Positions 24,105 to 32,318 are shown, counted from the stretch's first letter. The stretch: 64,000 bases of DNA from Eutreptiella sp. 'Long Island Sound 2002' (GCA_964036045.1 OZ038392.1:18125612-18189611), one strand, 5' to 3'. Notes: a model not told the origin generated them from the sequence alone. Numbers and translations are program-made.

Positions 24105-24251
24105 GCTCGGGTGTACCAGCCCCTGGACCAACCCCAGTTCCTCCAGCAGAAACCACAAGAATGAAATGACGCGATGCAACCAATTTGAACCAAAAATAAA
24201 TACAAAAAAAAACACACACGGATTTGGTGGTTTTGATTTGTTTTCGTGTTG

Positions 24252-24500
24252 ATGCCGGGACTCTGTGTATCCCTATCAAATCGGATTTCCGGCTGCTGCT
24301 GCTACCAAGCGGACGAGGGCGAGCAGACCGAGGAGCACGACCCCCACGTATTCACCCACAGAAGACTGTATCTGGTGGTTCCGTCGAAGGCGGGTGGTGG
24401 TGACCAGCAGTCCGCCGTCCTACTGCGCCTCTTCGACTCGGATACACATGTGGCCGCATTGCCGGGAGGACTTTTCGCACCTCCGCCTACAGCACTGTAA
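24252..24500 (+). CDS. Small ORF at left edge of virus-like island
   Basis: An 82-codon ATG ORF ends 30 bp before the next gene. Its second half (HRRLYLVVPSKAG through LPGGLFAPPP) has the GC-rich, balanced composition of the neighbouring genes. The first 25 residues are Cys/Ser-rich and less convincing. No family was recognised. It overlaps an alternative frame of similar length, so the call is tentative. Confidence 0.35.
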   Translation: MPGLCVSLSNRISGCCCYQADEGEQTEEHDPHVFTHRRLYLVVPSKAGGGDQQSAVLLRLFDSDTHVAALPGGLFAPPPTAL

Positions 24501-24530
24501 GACTCGTATATACAAAAGGGGCCACGCACG

Positions 24531-25172
24531 ATGGGAATCGCCGATGATATCTTCGCAAGGGACTACTGGAATCGCATCGATGATCATCACGACGAGGGAC
24601 AACGGCGTCGCGGCCCCGTCGACGCCGAGAACGAGAGGATGCAAGATGTGTTGCGGGACGCGATCCTCGACGTCACTGACTCCCTCGAGTACATAACCAC
24701 GGTCGTGAGATCGCCCGTTGGGTGTGCCGCGGAACGCTATAACGTCAAGGTATGCACACACGTCGTTGATTCGATGCTGGCACAGCGTAACATGGTCGGG
24801 TGGGTGCAGCAACCGAAGGCCGTCGAGGCGATCATGAGGACTATCGAGACGCTGTGCGTCGCCGAAATTCAGATCTGCAAGGCAGGGCTACCCGACCGGA
24901 CGGCAGGACCAGGGGAAACCGGCACCATCAAACCGGACGTTTTCTTCCGCGTGATGGAACGGCAGCACCGGGTGCTGGTACCACATGCCAATATCGAACG
25001 CGACACAATTCAGGCACTCGATGGTATATACAAGCGATGCCATTTGTACATCCAAAAGGTCCCGTCGGCGAATGACGTAACTGCTATGTGGCGCCTGTGT
25101 GCGAAGGCAGCGATAGAGTGGCAGCAGTTTGTCGCGCTGTGTATCGCGTCTGTACCATGCGAGCGGCCGTAA
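24531..25172 (+). CDS. Uncharacterised 213-residue helical protein
   Basis: The ORF has an ATG start and uses GC-rich third positions like the neighbouring genes. The protein is acidic at the N-terminus (DDHHDEGQRRR), then appears mostly alpha-helical, with scattered cysteines (CAAERYNVKVC, CVAEIQICKAG, RCHLYIQK, WRLCAKA). No signal peptide, membrane segment or known motif is visible. It is the first convincing gene of the island and is followed by an inverted membrane-gene relic. The stop codon lies inside a 23-bp tandem duplication, so the C-terminus is unaffected by the second unit. Function unknown. Confidence 0.7.
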   Translation: MGIADDIFARDYWNRIDDHHDEGQRRRGPVDAENERMQDVLRDAILDVTDSLEYITTVVRSPVGCAAERYNVKVCTHVVDSMLAQRNMVGWVQQPKAVEAIMRTIETLCVAEIQICKAGLPDRTAGPGETGTIKPDVFFRVMERQHRVLVPHANIERDTIQALDGIYKRCHLYIQKVPSANDVTAMWRLCAKAAIEWQQFVALCIASVPCERP

Positions 25173-25196
25173 GTGTACCATGCGAGCGGCCGTAAG
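25151..25196. repeat. 23-bp tandem duplication over a stop codon
   Basis: Two identical units of 23 bp (TGTACCATGCGAGCGGCCGT plus AAG) lie end to end. The first contains the TAA stop of the 213-residue ORF. Confidence 0.95.
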
Positions 25197-25437
25197 TGTA
25201 CGAACTCCACCGTGGCGCATGTGAAAATATTCTCCGAGCCAAAACGTCTGCTGCTGCGAAAACTGTTCAGGCAATGTCGAAATTCGGAGATTGCTGTTGA
25301 TGTAAGTGTTGAACGTGGACTTTTGTACATGTTGTTCAAAAATGCAGGGTTTGCCGGCGGTGCACATCCATGCGAAAAGACCGTGTATGAGTGAGGGTAC
25401 CCAGATGATCATTCGTGAATTCTGTGACTTGGTGAGC

Positions 25438-26037
25438 CTATAGACCGACATGGGCCAATGGCTCAGCTGTATGGTACAGCAGATCGGCCATCAATGGGGC
25501 GAACCACAGCGGCATCTTCTGGTGCCAGTGCAGCTCGAGTAGCGACACACACAACCCCAGTACCATTGGAATGTCGATGTGGGCATCGACCCATGGTTTT
25601 TCCCATCCCTGCACCACGTGTTCGTAGCGGAAGTACCAAAACATGAGCCCCCCAAAAGGCCACGACGAGGAAGAGGAAAGGGGTTCTTCCCTCTGTTGAT
25701 GTCGATGGGTTCCGTCGACTGGCCACTCACGGTAGTGACACACCAATGCCAGTCACGTGGTACCCAAAAGGGCGTTCATCACCGGCAAGAACGTCCATCG
25801 CCGATCGTCATCGTTGTGTGGCCAGAGCGGTGCTTCTTTGAGTAGCCTGGGTATATGCACCACTGTTGCCACTAGAATCAGCCCGGTCGTGAATAGCCCG
25901 GTCGTTGTCTTTGTCGCAACCACCCCCCTGAGCAACAGGCTACCCGTTGTTGTGGTGTAGGCCAACAGCATGGATTCGTACCGCGCGGTGGCATTTGGGG
26001 TGGCATGATAGTGCTGTTTCTTACGTTCACCGGGCAT
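25438..26037 (-). pseudogene. Frameshifted inverted copy of multi-pass membrane gene
   Basis: On the minus strand, codons from 26,037 encode an N-terminal part (YESMLLAYTTTTGSLLLRG, VVHIPRLLKEAPLW, FLPVMNALLGTT) closely matching the intact plus-strand protein at 31,436-31,999. A different frame between 25,746 and 25,438 encodes the C-terminal half (FWYFRYEHVVQGWEKPWVD, LLELHWHQKMPLWFAPLMAD, LLYHTAEPLAHVGL). At least one frameshift and a scrambled middle (about 25,640-25,760) separate the halves, so it is a broken paralog. Divergence from the intact copy is greater than that between the two tandem copies at 30.6-32 kb, so it is the older duplicate. Confidence 0.85.
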
Positions 26038-26278
26038 CGTTCACGCGAGCCTCATAAGAAAAAGAAACGGACAATGTCGATGGTATGGGTGTACATTCGT
26101 TGCTTACCCCAACGTCCTGTAGCACTTCGTGGACGCCGTGGGTGTCTAGACTGAAGACCCGTGTAGGGGCGTTTGGTGCAACATGGCACAGCGCCCTCCC
26201 GTCATCGCCAATCGCTACCATTGGGGTGTAAGCGAGGGAGGGGGAGGGGAAAGAAAATAAAAGGACAGACGGCATAGC

Positions 26279-27577
26279 ATGAACAACACCGTGTTTTTCA
26301 ACTTGACAACCGCGTACACCCCGTACGTGGACCCCGTGGGTGTGATGGACATGAACACATCCCACCTCAAGGGACGATCGAGGACGAAGCAGCACCCGAT
26401 CTTCACCGCGGTGGGGACCATGACACCCAGCACGAGTGGTACACCGGGCGAGTACACACTTATGCTTGACCAGGCGGTGCCGGTGGCGTTTCTGCCCATC
26501 GATGTCACGATCCACGTCGACAACGCGTCACAGCGCACACACCGCGCGATCGCAACCGGGGATACACCGGTCACCAACGAGGACCGCCTCTTACGCACGA
26601 TGCTGGACGTGACGGGTCCCGCCGCAATGCTGTCGTCCCCTGCCGCCGAACGCTGCTCGCTGGTGGCGTACGGTGAGTACCCCTACCTGACCGTGGACGG
26701 TGGCGACCCGGCCCAGATTCTGGAGGCCCGCGACGAAACCACCGTCACCGTCTCCATCGACAACACCCTGGGGGCATCCCACGCGGAGGACGCGGCAATG
26801 AGCAATCCTGCCCTGCAGTACCTCGCCGTGTGCGGCACCCGCGCCGGCGCCGTCGGTGGCGACGGTGCCGTCGTCGTCCAGCGCATCACGGGGACATCAC
26901 GGGGCGCAGATGCCGCAAGCGGGCGACCTGTCGTGCATTTGAGGCTACAGGCACCACACGGCATACCTGCGGGGACACGGCTGCCGTATCTGCAGGTCCT
27001 TCGCCCCTACACGCCACCGAACGCCAGACCGTGCAGGCTCCCGCGGTTCGAGGGTAACCGGTGCGTCGTCGATCTGATGCAGATCGACGTACCCATCCGC
27101 GTCGCCAGGTTGACGCCCCGGTACACCTCCGTGTTCCACGTGCCCTACCTGTGGGTCTTCATCCGCATACCGGGGTGCACACACGCCAACCAGACCACCT
27201 ACGGCGACGACGTCCGCGGCATCAGGACCAGGGACCTGCCGGAGTGGTGTGGGGGTTCCGCCGCCGTACGGTTTGTGGTCCGCACGTCCCGCGCCAGCAT
27301 GGCCTCCGCCCGGTTTTCCACGTTCCTGTCCATCCCCGGGGATCGGGCGTCTCGGGTGGTGTGCGACCTCAGCTCCCCGCGGGGAGGGTCAGCGCCGCAG
27401 CTGCCCGACGTGGTGATCACCGACGACGAGGGGTCTCCGTTGGATCTGGGCCTGCCCACCAGCGGGGGGCGCATGCAGCCAATGCCACACTCATCCGTCT
27501 CCGTCAACCTGGCCATCGACGGCGACACCGCCGCAACAACCGCTGTCGTGTGCCCGGTGCGTGGTGTCATGAAATGA
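26279..27577 (+). CDS. Beta-rich 432-residue protein, candidate virion protein
   Basis: The ORF starts with ATG after an A-rich leader and ends before a compact intergenic gap. The protein is neutral and rich in Thr, Val, Pro and Gly, with alternating beta-strand-like stretches (YTLMLDQAVPVAFLPIDVTI, VVHLRLQAPHGIPAGTRLPY, YTSVFHVPYLWVFIRIPG) and no signal peptide or membrane segment. Its size, composition and place among virus-like genes suggest a structural (minor capsid or triplex-like) protein. No diagnostic capsid motif was recognised, so this is inference. Long antisense ORFs over it are shadows. Confidence 0.75.
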   Translation: MNNTVFFNLTTAYTPYVDPVGVMDMNTSHLKGRSRTKQHPIFTAVGTMTPSTSGTPGEYTLMLDQAVPVAFLPIDVTIHVDNASQRTHRAIATGDTPVTNEDRLLRTMLDVTGPAAMLSSPAAERCSLVAYGEYPYLTVDGGDPAQILEARDETTVTVSIDNTLGASHAEDAAMSNPALQYLAVCGTRAGAVGGDGAVVVQRITGTSRGADAASGRPVVHLRLQAPHGIPAGTRLPYLQVLRPYTPPNARPCRLPRFEGNRCVVDLMQIDVPIRVARLTPRYTSVFHVPYLWVFIRIPGCTHANQTTYGDDVRGIRTRDLPEWCGGSAAVRFVVRTSRASMASARFSTFLSIPGDRASRVVCDLSSPRGGSAPQLPDVVITDDEGSPLDLGLPTSGGRMQPMPHSSVSVNLAIDGDTAATTAVVCPVRGVMK

Positions 27578-27621
27578 GAATAAGTCAAAATGAAAAACAC
27601 CACGTGCACGACTAAACACCC

Positions 27622-28431
27622 ATGGAACACGGTGATTGCGAGCACCTCCGGTCACGCGACACCGACGAATACCAGAAATGCCTGAAAAAACGGAGGGTCT
27701 CACCGGCCTTCAGGGCGCATTTCACGGACGTGGATACAACCCAGCACTCAAACAACCTCCAGCGCGCGCCTCGGGGCGACGGCCACAGCGACCAATCACG
27801 CGACGGGTGTGATCACCTGCGAGGAGGCGATCCGGCTAAATACCAGGAATGCCTGGCAAAATGGAGGGCCTCACCGGGTTTCAGAGCGAAGTTCAGGGAC
27901 CTGGATACGACCCAGCACTCCAACAACCTCCAGCGCACCCCGGCCGACGGGCACCGCGGCGTTGACGGGTGTGATCACCTGCGAGGAGGCGATCCGGCAA
28001 AATACCAGGAATGCCTGGCAAGATGGAGGGCTTCGCCAGGGTTCAGAGCGAAGTTCACGGACATGGATACCACCCAGCACTCCAACAACCTCCAGCGCGC
28101 CCCGGCCGACAGGCACCGCGGCGGTGACGGGTGTGATCACCTGCGAGGGGGCGACCCGCGCAAACACCGGGAATGCCTGGCAAGATGGAAGGCTTCGCCA
28201 GGGTTCAGGGCCAAGTTCACGGACGTGGACACGACTCGGCACCCTAACAACCCCAAGCGCGCCTCGGCCGACAACCACCGCGACGGGTGCGACCACCTCC
28301 GGGGTGACCCACCCAGACACCGGGATTTCCTGAGGAGATGGAGGGTTTCGTCGGGTTTCAGGTCACAGTTCACGGACAAGGATACGACCCAGCATTCCAA
28401 TGTGCTGAAGCGGAAATCCCGTGTCCCGTAG
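27622..28431 (+). CDS. Five-repeat CDHLR/CL protein
   Basis: The 269-residue protein consists almost entirely of five tandem repeats of about 50-57 residues. Each follows the pattern C(D/E)HLR, four to eight residues, EC(L)x(K/R)WR, S-x-(G/A)FR-x-(K/H/Q)F, then D-x-DTTQHSNNL and a variable spacer rich in Asp, His and Gly. Two Cys per repeat are invariant apart from the last repeat, where the second is replaced (RDFLRRW). DNA identity between repeats 2, 3 and 4 is high, showing recent unit exchange. No known family was recognised. The Cys/His spacing might bind metal, or the unit might be a small two-helix hairpin. Confidence 0.8.
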   Translation: MEHGDCEHLRSRDTDEYQKCLKKRRVSPAFRAHFTDVDTTQHSNNLQRAPRGDGHSDQSRDGCDHLRGGDPAKYQECLAKWRASPGFRAKFRDLDTTQHSNNLQRTPADGHRGVDGCDHLRGGDPAKYQECLARWRASPGFRAKFTDMDTTQHSNNLQRAPADRHRGGDGCDHLRGGDPRKHRECLARWKASPGFRAKFTDVDTTRHPNNPKRASADNHRDGCDHLRGDPPRHRDFLRRWRVSSGFRSQFTDKDTTQHSNVLKRKSRVP

Positions 28432-28469
28432 GTGGTGTGTGTATGTAACAAACAAACAAAGGGACAACA

Positions 28470-28736
28470 ATGCCAATCGACTGGGCTCGATTTGGATACA
28501 AGGCGGACTCCTGTCCGTCGCTGGTGGATGCCAGTCAGCGCGCATACTGCGTGGACTACTTCTCGAAGAAGGGCGGCGGCCGCGCCGGCGAACACACCGG
28601 ACGCGCGTCGACGGGGAGACTGGTGTCGGACTACAACCGCCTCTCGGATAGGGGGTGGTCGAAGGTGCGGGATAGATACATGCAATCGTCGAGTAAACGT
28701 CCTCAAAAACTTGAAGAGGAGGAACAGGTGACGTAA
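28470..28736 (+). CDS. Small basic protein with acidic tail
   Basis: An 88-residue ORF starts 38 bp after the repeat protein. It has two Cys (DSCPSL, AYCVDYF), a Gly/Arg-rich middle (KKGGGRAGEHTGRAS), a basic/aromatic segment (SDRGWSKVRDRYM) and a C-terminal EEEE. It shares a general DxCxxL...YC...(F/W) pattern with the repeat protein but no convincing alignment. It could be a nucleic-acid-binding accessory protein. Function unknown. Confidence 0.6.
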   Translation: MPIDWARFGYKADSCPSLVDASQRAYCVDYFSKKGGGRAGEHTGRASTGRLVSDYNRLSDRGWSKVRDRYMQSSSKRPQKLEEEEQVT

Positions 28737-28783
28737 TGTAAAAAGACACATACAAATCATACACGAGTTCACAGCCTGCACAC

Positions 28784-29818
28784 ATGTATGATTTCAGTCG
28801 AATGAAACAGGATGGCACAGAATGTCACCTACTACGTACTAAAGATGCAGATATTGCCGATGCTTGCGAGAAACATTTCAAAATGGCACGAGAGCGGACA
28901 TCCACCGCTGTGAAATACGCACCATACAAAAAGAGAACAGGCAGCAGTTTGCTGTCGGCTCGGAACGACAGCGTACCCAGAATCAAGCATCACCACCATC
29001 ACCATTACCAGGCCAGGCATCACCATCACCAGCAGCACCATCACCAACCCGCCGCGCAACCGGGGTGGAGAGGCGTACCGGGCTTCTCGTGCGAAAAGCC
29101 TATATCGAGCGGGGCGCAGCACAGGGGCGCGTGTGTCGGGAAGCGCGAGGGGCGCACCGTTTTCACCAAGCTGTCGAAGGACTGCAACGAACTGGAGGTC
29201 ATGAAGAACATCCTGCAGTCCTGTCGGGTGCACGCACAGGACGCCTGTCGCAACCTGGTCACCCTGGTCGACGACCCACAGTCGTGCACGTTCGAGGGAC
29301 CCTACCTGATAATGGACGCCGCGAACAGTGGCGACCTGTACAAATTCATCGCGAACACACAGAAGCCCGGGGTCGACCTGCGCCGGGCGATCATCCAGGG
29401 CGTGAACCAGGGCCTCACGTACCTGCACAACCAAGCCCGCCACGTCCACTGTGACATAAAACCGGAGAACATTCTGCTACACAACGATGGCCAGGGTCTG
29501 TTGGCGAAGATATCCGACTTCGGTACCGTGGTCCCTGTTGGGCACCGACAGCAGGCGTGCACACCCGTCTACTGCACCTCTGTCCTGTACGGTGCACCCG
29601 CGATGCCAGCGAGGGACATGTTCGCGCTCGTGCTGATCGCGTACGAGATGTACCGGTGGAACGAGACACCCCTGCGGATCACCGTGACCCGCGGCAACGA
29701 GTTTCTGTCACCCGAAACGATCCAGACACTCGACCGCGCCTTCAGTCGGGCCGTCACATTGGAGTTTTTTCCCAGCGCCAGGGAGCCGGTGGCGCTGCAG
29801 TCCTTCCTGGGGGCGTGA
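28784..29818 (+). CDS. Serine/threonine protein kinase, divergent
   Basis: A 344-residue protein with a His-rich tract at residues 69-87 and a C-terminal kinase domain. Recognisable kinase elements: a catalytic loop HCDIKPEN at 222-229 (HRD motif with Cys for Arg; Asp224, Lys226 and Asn229 kept), DFG at 245-247, the activation-segment end YGAPAMPARDMFAL with Asp278, and helix-F-like ALVLIAYEMYRW. The N-lobe is reduced: the Gly-rich loop is not obvious and the ATP-binding Lys may be that in VFTKLSK. It would phosphorylate Ser/Thr of virion, host or replication proteins. Similar stripped-down kinases are common in large DNA viruses. Loss of the HRD Arg suggests regulation that does not need activation-loop phosphorylation. 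Confidence 0.85.
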   Translation: MYDFSRMKQDGTECHLLRTKDADIADACEKHFKMARERTSTAVKYAPYKKRTGSSLLSARNDSVPRIKHHHHHHYQARHHHHQQHHHQPAAQPGWRGVPGFSCEKPISSGAQHRGACVGKREGRTVFTKLSKDCNELEVMKNILQSCRVHAQDACRNLVTLVDDPQSCTFEGPYLIMDAANSGDLYKFIANTQKPGVDLRRAIIQGVNQGLTYLHNQARHVHCDIKPENILLHNDGQGLLAKISDFGTVVPVGHRQQACTPVYCTSVLYGAPAMPARDMFALVLIAYEMYRWNETPLRITVTRGNEFLSPETIQTLDRAFSRAVTLEFFPSAREPVALQSFLGA

Positions 29819-29860
29819 CGCGTCTTCAACGCAGTGACGAAAAGAAAGACCGACTGACAC

Positions 29861-30310
29861 ATGGGCTGGGACCCGTCCGTCGCGTTCGGTGTGTCCAATG
29901 GCGTCCTGACCGTTGTGGCGGTGGTGGCGTCCATGTGGGTCACGGGCACCCCGCGCCGGCACATCGCCACGGCCCTGCTGGCCCTACTGATCACGGACCC
30001 CATCAGCGACAGTTACAGCCTTTTCGAGGGGGAGCGCAGCGGCACCAAAGGCGACACGGAACGCATGTACCTGTTTCGCAGGACGTTGCTTTCCAAGGTG
30101 TGCGTCCAGCTCGTCTTCATCGCGGCGGTGTTGGCGGTGCCATCGGCACATCCGAACCTCATGATGGCGGTGGTGGTTGCCGTCGGTGGCGTCCTCACCG
30201 TGGTCACCGGGGTGTACGGCGGCGGGGGGGTTCTCCGCCACCTGGGGCTCTCGTCCCTGCTGGTCACCTCCTCCGTCCTCGCGTCGGTGGTGCTGAAGCG
30301 AAGCGCGTAG
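29861..30310 (+). CDS. Multi-pass membrane protein with DPISDSYSL motif
   Basis: A 149-residue ORF with about five hydrophobic segments (VLTVVAVVASMWV; IATALLALLI; VCVQLVFIAAVLAV; LMMAVVVAVGGVLTVVTGVY; LGLSSLLVTSSVLASVVL). Between segments two and three lies ITDPISDSYSLFEGERS, an acidic signature that loosely recalls the loop of vacuolar iron transporter-like proteins, though I cannot confirm this. Its last third is included in the 782-bp tandem duplication, so an out-of-frame copy of its 3' end lies at 30,996-31,106. It probably sits in an internal membrane or the virion membrane. Confidence 0.7.
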   Translation: MGWDPSVAFGVSNGVLTVVAVVASMWVTGTPRRHIATALLALLITDPISDSYSLFEGERSGTKGDTERMYLFRRTLLSKVCVQLVFIAAVLAVPSAHPNLMMAVVVAVGGVLTVVTGVYGGGGVLRHLGLSSLLVTSSVLASVVLKRSA

Positions 30311-30364
30311 GCAGGCACCTGTGATTGGAAAAGAGAGGGGCGACTATTCATCGTACATATTCAC

Positions 30365-30622
30365 ATGGGCGAAAAGCGATACGTTGTGTGGGCCTTCGCC
30401 TCGGTCATCGGGTTTCTGTTGGCAGTTGTGGGCGGCATCGGCCGTTGGTGGTATATGTCCAAGCACTCGATGGCGCTGCGCGGGAGTAAGACGGTCTACT
30501 GCAATGACGATGACCAGAAATGTCTCGACTACGAGAGGAAGACTTTCGTCTACACTACCCTTCTGGTCATCGGCTTTGTCCTGCTTCTACCCCTCATAGC
30601 CGTGGTGATGCTGTTATACTAA
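30365..30622 (+). CDS. Two-span membrane protein, copy 1
   Basis: An 85-residue protein with a first membrane segment at about 7-28 (VVWAFASVIGFLLAVVGGIG), a short loop with two Cys and acidic residues (YCNDDDQKCLDYERK), and a second segment at about 60-84 (TTLLVIGFVLLLPLIAVVML). The loop Cys pair could form a disulfide if lumenal. It is near-identical to the 31,147-31,410 copy except at residues 27-32 and the C-terminus. Resembles small virion or host-membrane proteins; no family recognised. Confidence 0.75.
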   Translation: MGEKRYVVWAFASVIGFLLAVVGGIGRWWYMSKHSMALRGSKTVYCNDDDQKCLDYERKTFVYTTLLVIGFVLLLPLIAVVMLLY

Positions 30623-30647
30623 GAAACAGACAGACCCACCGACCCCA

Positions 30648-31106
30648 ATGCCAACCCCGAATGCCGCCGCGTGGTACCAGGCCATGCTGCTGGCCTACAC
30701 AACGGCGACGAGCGTTCTGTTACTGCGGCGGGCGGCAGCGACCCGGACGACAACCGGGTTGTTGGGGGCCGGGTTGATGGCGGTTGCCACCGCCGTACAC
30801 GTGCCCCTGCTACTGCACGAGCCCCCGCGCGGCCACGGGGACGACTTCTGGCGGTGGACGGTCTTCCCCGCGATGAACGCCCTTCTGGGCGCCATTTGGT
30901 TGATGCTCGTGCTCTACTACCATGGGGCGACGGCGCCACCGGCGCCCTTTGTCCTACTCGTCGCGGCCTTCTGGGGTCTCAAGGTCTGGTACTTCGTACG
31001 GCGGCGGGGGGGTTCTCCGCCACCTGGGGCTCTCGTCCCTGCTGGTCACCTCCTCCGTCCTCGCGTCGGTGGTGCTGAAGCGAAGCGCGTAGGCAGGCAC
31101 CTGTAA
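30648..31106 (+). CDS. Chimeric truncated membrane protein
   Basis: The first ~116 residues match the N-terminal two thirds of the intact 187-residue membrane protein (AAAWYQAMLLAYTTATSVLL, WRWTVFPAMNALLGAIWLML, LLVAAFWGLKVWYF). At 30,996 the duplication junction switches into the 3' part of the DPISDSYSL gene read in a different frame, adding an unrelated Pro/Gly/Arg-rich tail (RRRGGSPPPGALVPAGHLLR). The last two membrane segments and the conserved W-rich C-terminus are lost. It may be a pseudogene or express a novel shortened protein; the frame has stayed open despite divergence from the parent. Confidence 0.75.
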   Translation: MPTPNAAAWYQAMLLAYTTATSVLLLRRAAATRTTTGLLGAGLMAVATAVHVPLLLHEPPRGHGDDFWRWTVFPAMNALLGAIWLMLVLYYHGATAPPAPFVLLVAAFWGLKVWYFVRRRGGSPPPGALVPAGHLLRPRVGGAEAKRVGRHL

Positions 31107-31146
31107 ATGTAAAATAGAGGGGCGACTATTCATCGTACATATTCAC

Positions 31147-31410
31147 ATGGGCGAAAAGCGATACGTTGTGTGGGCCTTCGCCTCGGTCATCGGGTTTCTG
31201 TTGGCGGTGGTGGGCGGCATCGGCACTTGGTGGTATACCTACAAGCACTCGATGGCGCTGCGCGAGAGTAAGACGGTCTACTGCAATGACGATGACCAGA
31301 AATGTCTCGACTACGAGAGGAAGACTTTCGTCTACACTACCCTTCTGGTCATCGGCTTTGTCCTGCTTCTACCCCTCATAGCCGTGTCAACTATTGATTT
31401 ATCATACTAA
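31147..31410 (+). CDS. Two-span membrane protein, copy 2
   Basis: An 87-residue paralog of the 30,365 gene. It has the same first membrane segment, two-Cys acidic loop and second segment. The differences are TWWYTYKHS in place of RWWYMSKHS and a polar C-terminus (AVSTIDLSY) in place of the hydrophobic one. The upstream sequence (aggggcgactattcatcgta) is shared with copy 1, so both probably use the same type of promoter. A product of the 782-bp duplication. Confidence 0.75.
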   Translation: MGEKRYVVWAFASVIGFLLAVVGGIGTWWYTYKHSMALRESKTVYCNDDDQKCLDYERKTFVYTTLLVIGFVLLLPLIAVSTIDLSY

Positions 31411-31435
31411 GAAACAGACAGACCCACCAACCCCA

Positions 31436-31999
31436 ATGCCACCCCCGAATGCCGCCGCGTGGTACGAGGCCACGCTGCTGGCCTACACCACGACGACGGG
31501 CGTTCTGTTGCTGCGGCGGGCGGCAGCGACCCGGACGACAACCGGGTTGTTGGGGGCCGGGTTGATGGCGGTTGCCACCACGGTACACGTGCCCCGGCTA
31601 CTGCACGAGCCCCCGCGCTGCCACAAGGACGACTTCTGGCGGTGGACGGTCTTCCCCGCGATGAACGCCCTTCTGGGCGCCATTTGGCTTACGCTCGTGC
31701 TCTACTACCACGGGGCGACGGCGCCACCGGCGCCCTTCGTCCTACTCGTCGCGGCCTTCTGGGGTCTCAAGGTCTGGTACTTCCGCTACGAACACGCGGT
31801 GCAGGGCTGGGAGAAACCGTGGGTCGACGTCCACATCGACGTCCCGATGGTCGCGGGGTTGTGCCTGTCGCTACTCGAGCTGCAATGGCACCGCCGGATG
31901 TGGTTCGCCCCGCTGATGGCCGATCTCCTGTACCACCTAACCGAGCCCCTCGCCTGTGTCGGTCTGCCCCGGCCGCGTATGACGCATGACCGGATATAA
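31436..31999 (+). CDS. Multi-pass membrane protein, intact family member
   Basis: The ATG at 31,436 is chosen because it aligns with the start of the 30,648 copy; the open frame upstream has no ATG. The 187-residue product has about five hydrophobic segments and a W/Y/H-rich loop (VWYFRYEHAVQGWEKPWVDV), then LSLLELQWHRRMWFAPLMAD and LLYHLTEPLACVGLPRPR. This is the only full-length copy of a family with a chimeric (30,648) and a frameshifted inverted (25,438-26,037) member. I do not recognise the family. The fixed acidic/aromatic loop and multi-span topology would suit a membrane enzyme or channel-like protein. Confidence 0.75.
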   Translation: MPPPNAAAWYEATLLAYTTTTGVLLLRRAAATRTTTGLLGAGLMAVATTVHVPRLLHEPPRCHKDDFWRWTVFPAMNALLGAIWLTLVLYYHGATAPPAPFVLLVAAFWGLKVWYFRYEHAVQGWEKPWVDVHIDVPMVAGLCLSLLELQWHRRMWFAPLMADLLYHLTEPLACVGLPRPRMTHDRI

Positions 32000-32318
32000 A
32001 CAACCAGCATGCCATCATCATCAACCCCCATTTACACCCAAGCACCAGCCGCTGCAGCCGCATCTGGCAACAAGCGGTGGTCCCTCGATCCATTGAAATG
32101 GTGAATTGACACCAAATCAACACCGCCGTTGGCCTAGTAAAGGTTTTGCACACCACATCCACATCACATGGCCCAGTTTACGTCAGTGGATGCCCCATAT
32201 GCAGGCTATGGCTGGTGAAACGATCCAAAGCTGATATCAATGGGACATACAAAAAAAAAACAAAACAATCGTGCCACCGACATCCGTCTCCCGTCGATAT
32301 GAACAGTGTCCGCGTTAC
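32000..32318. other. Intergenic, no gene seen
   Basis: About 320 bp between convergent genes, including a run of A at 32,251. No ORF, RNA or repeat was recognised. Confidence 0.5.

Larger units (their letters stand above)
20887..24215 (-). mobile_element. DIRS-like tyrosine-recombinase retrotransposon
   Basis: A minus-strand element with a tyrosine recombinase domain upstream, a low-complexity linker, then reverse transcriptase and RNase H. There is no DDE integrase, no aspartic protease and no long terminal repeats. This set defines the DIRS/Ngaro group of YR retrotransposons. Its coordinate-low (3') end has two ~83-bp direct repeats typical of split-repeat termini. The matching repeat at the other end is not seen, and the recombinase lacks most of its N-terminal domain, so the element is probably truncated at about 24.2 kb, where virus-like sequence starts. 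Coding order YR-RT-RH differs from the gag-RT-RH-YR layout of DIRS1 and Ngaro. Confidence 0.85.
30214..31783. repeat. Tandem duplication, 782-bp period
   Basis: Copy one is 30,214-30,995 and copy two 30,996-31,783. Each contains the 3' end of the DPISDSYSL membrane gene, a complete two-span membrane gene and the first part of the larger membrane gene. At the junction the sequence passes directly from ggtctggtacttc to gtacggcggcgg without microhomology. The copies differ by scattered substitutions and indels (for example the 3' end of the two-span gene), so the event is not brand new. Confidence 0.95.

Noticed and set aside
26027-26515. 162-codon minus-strand ORF
   Set aside because: It mostly overlaps the upstream region and start of the 432-residue gene antisense and shows no domain; composition is that of a GC-rich shadow.
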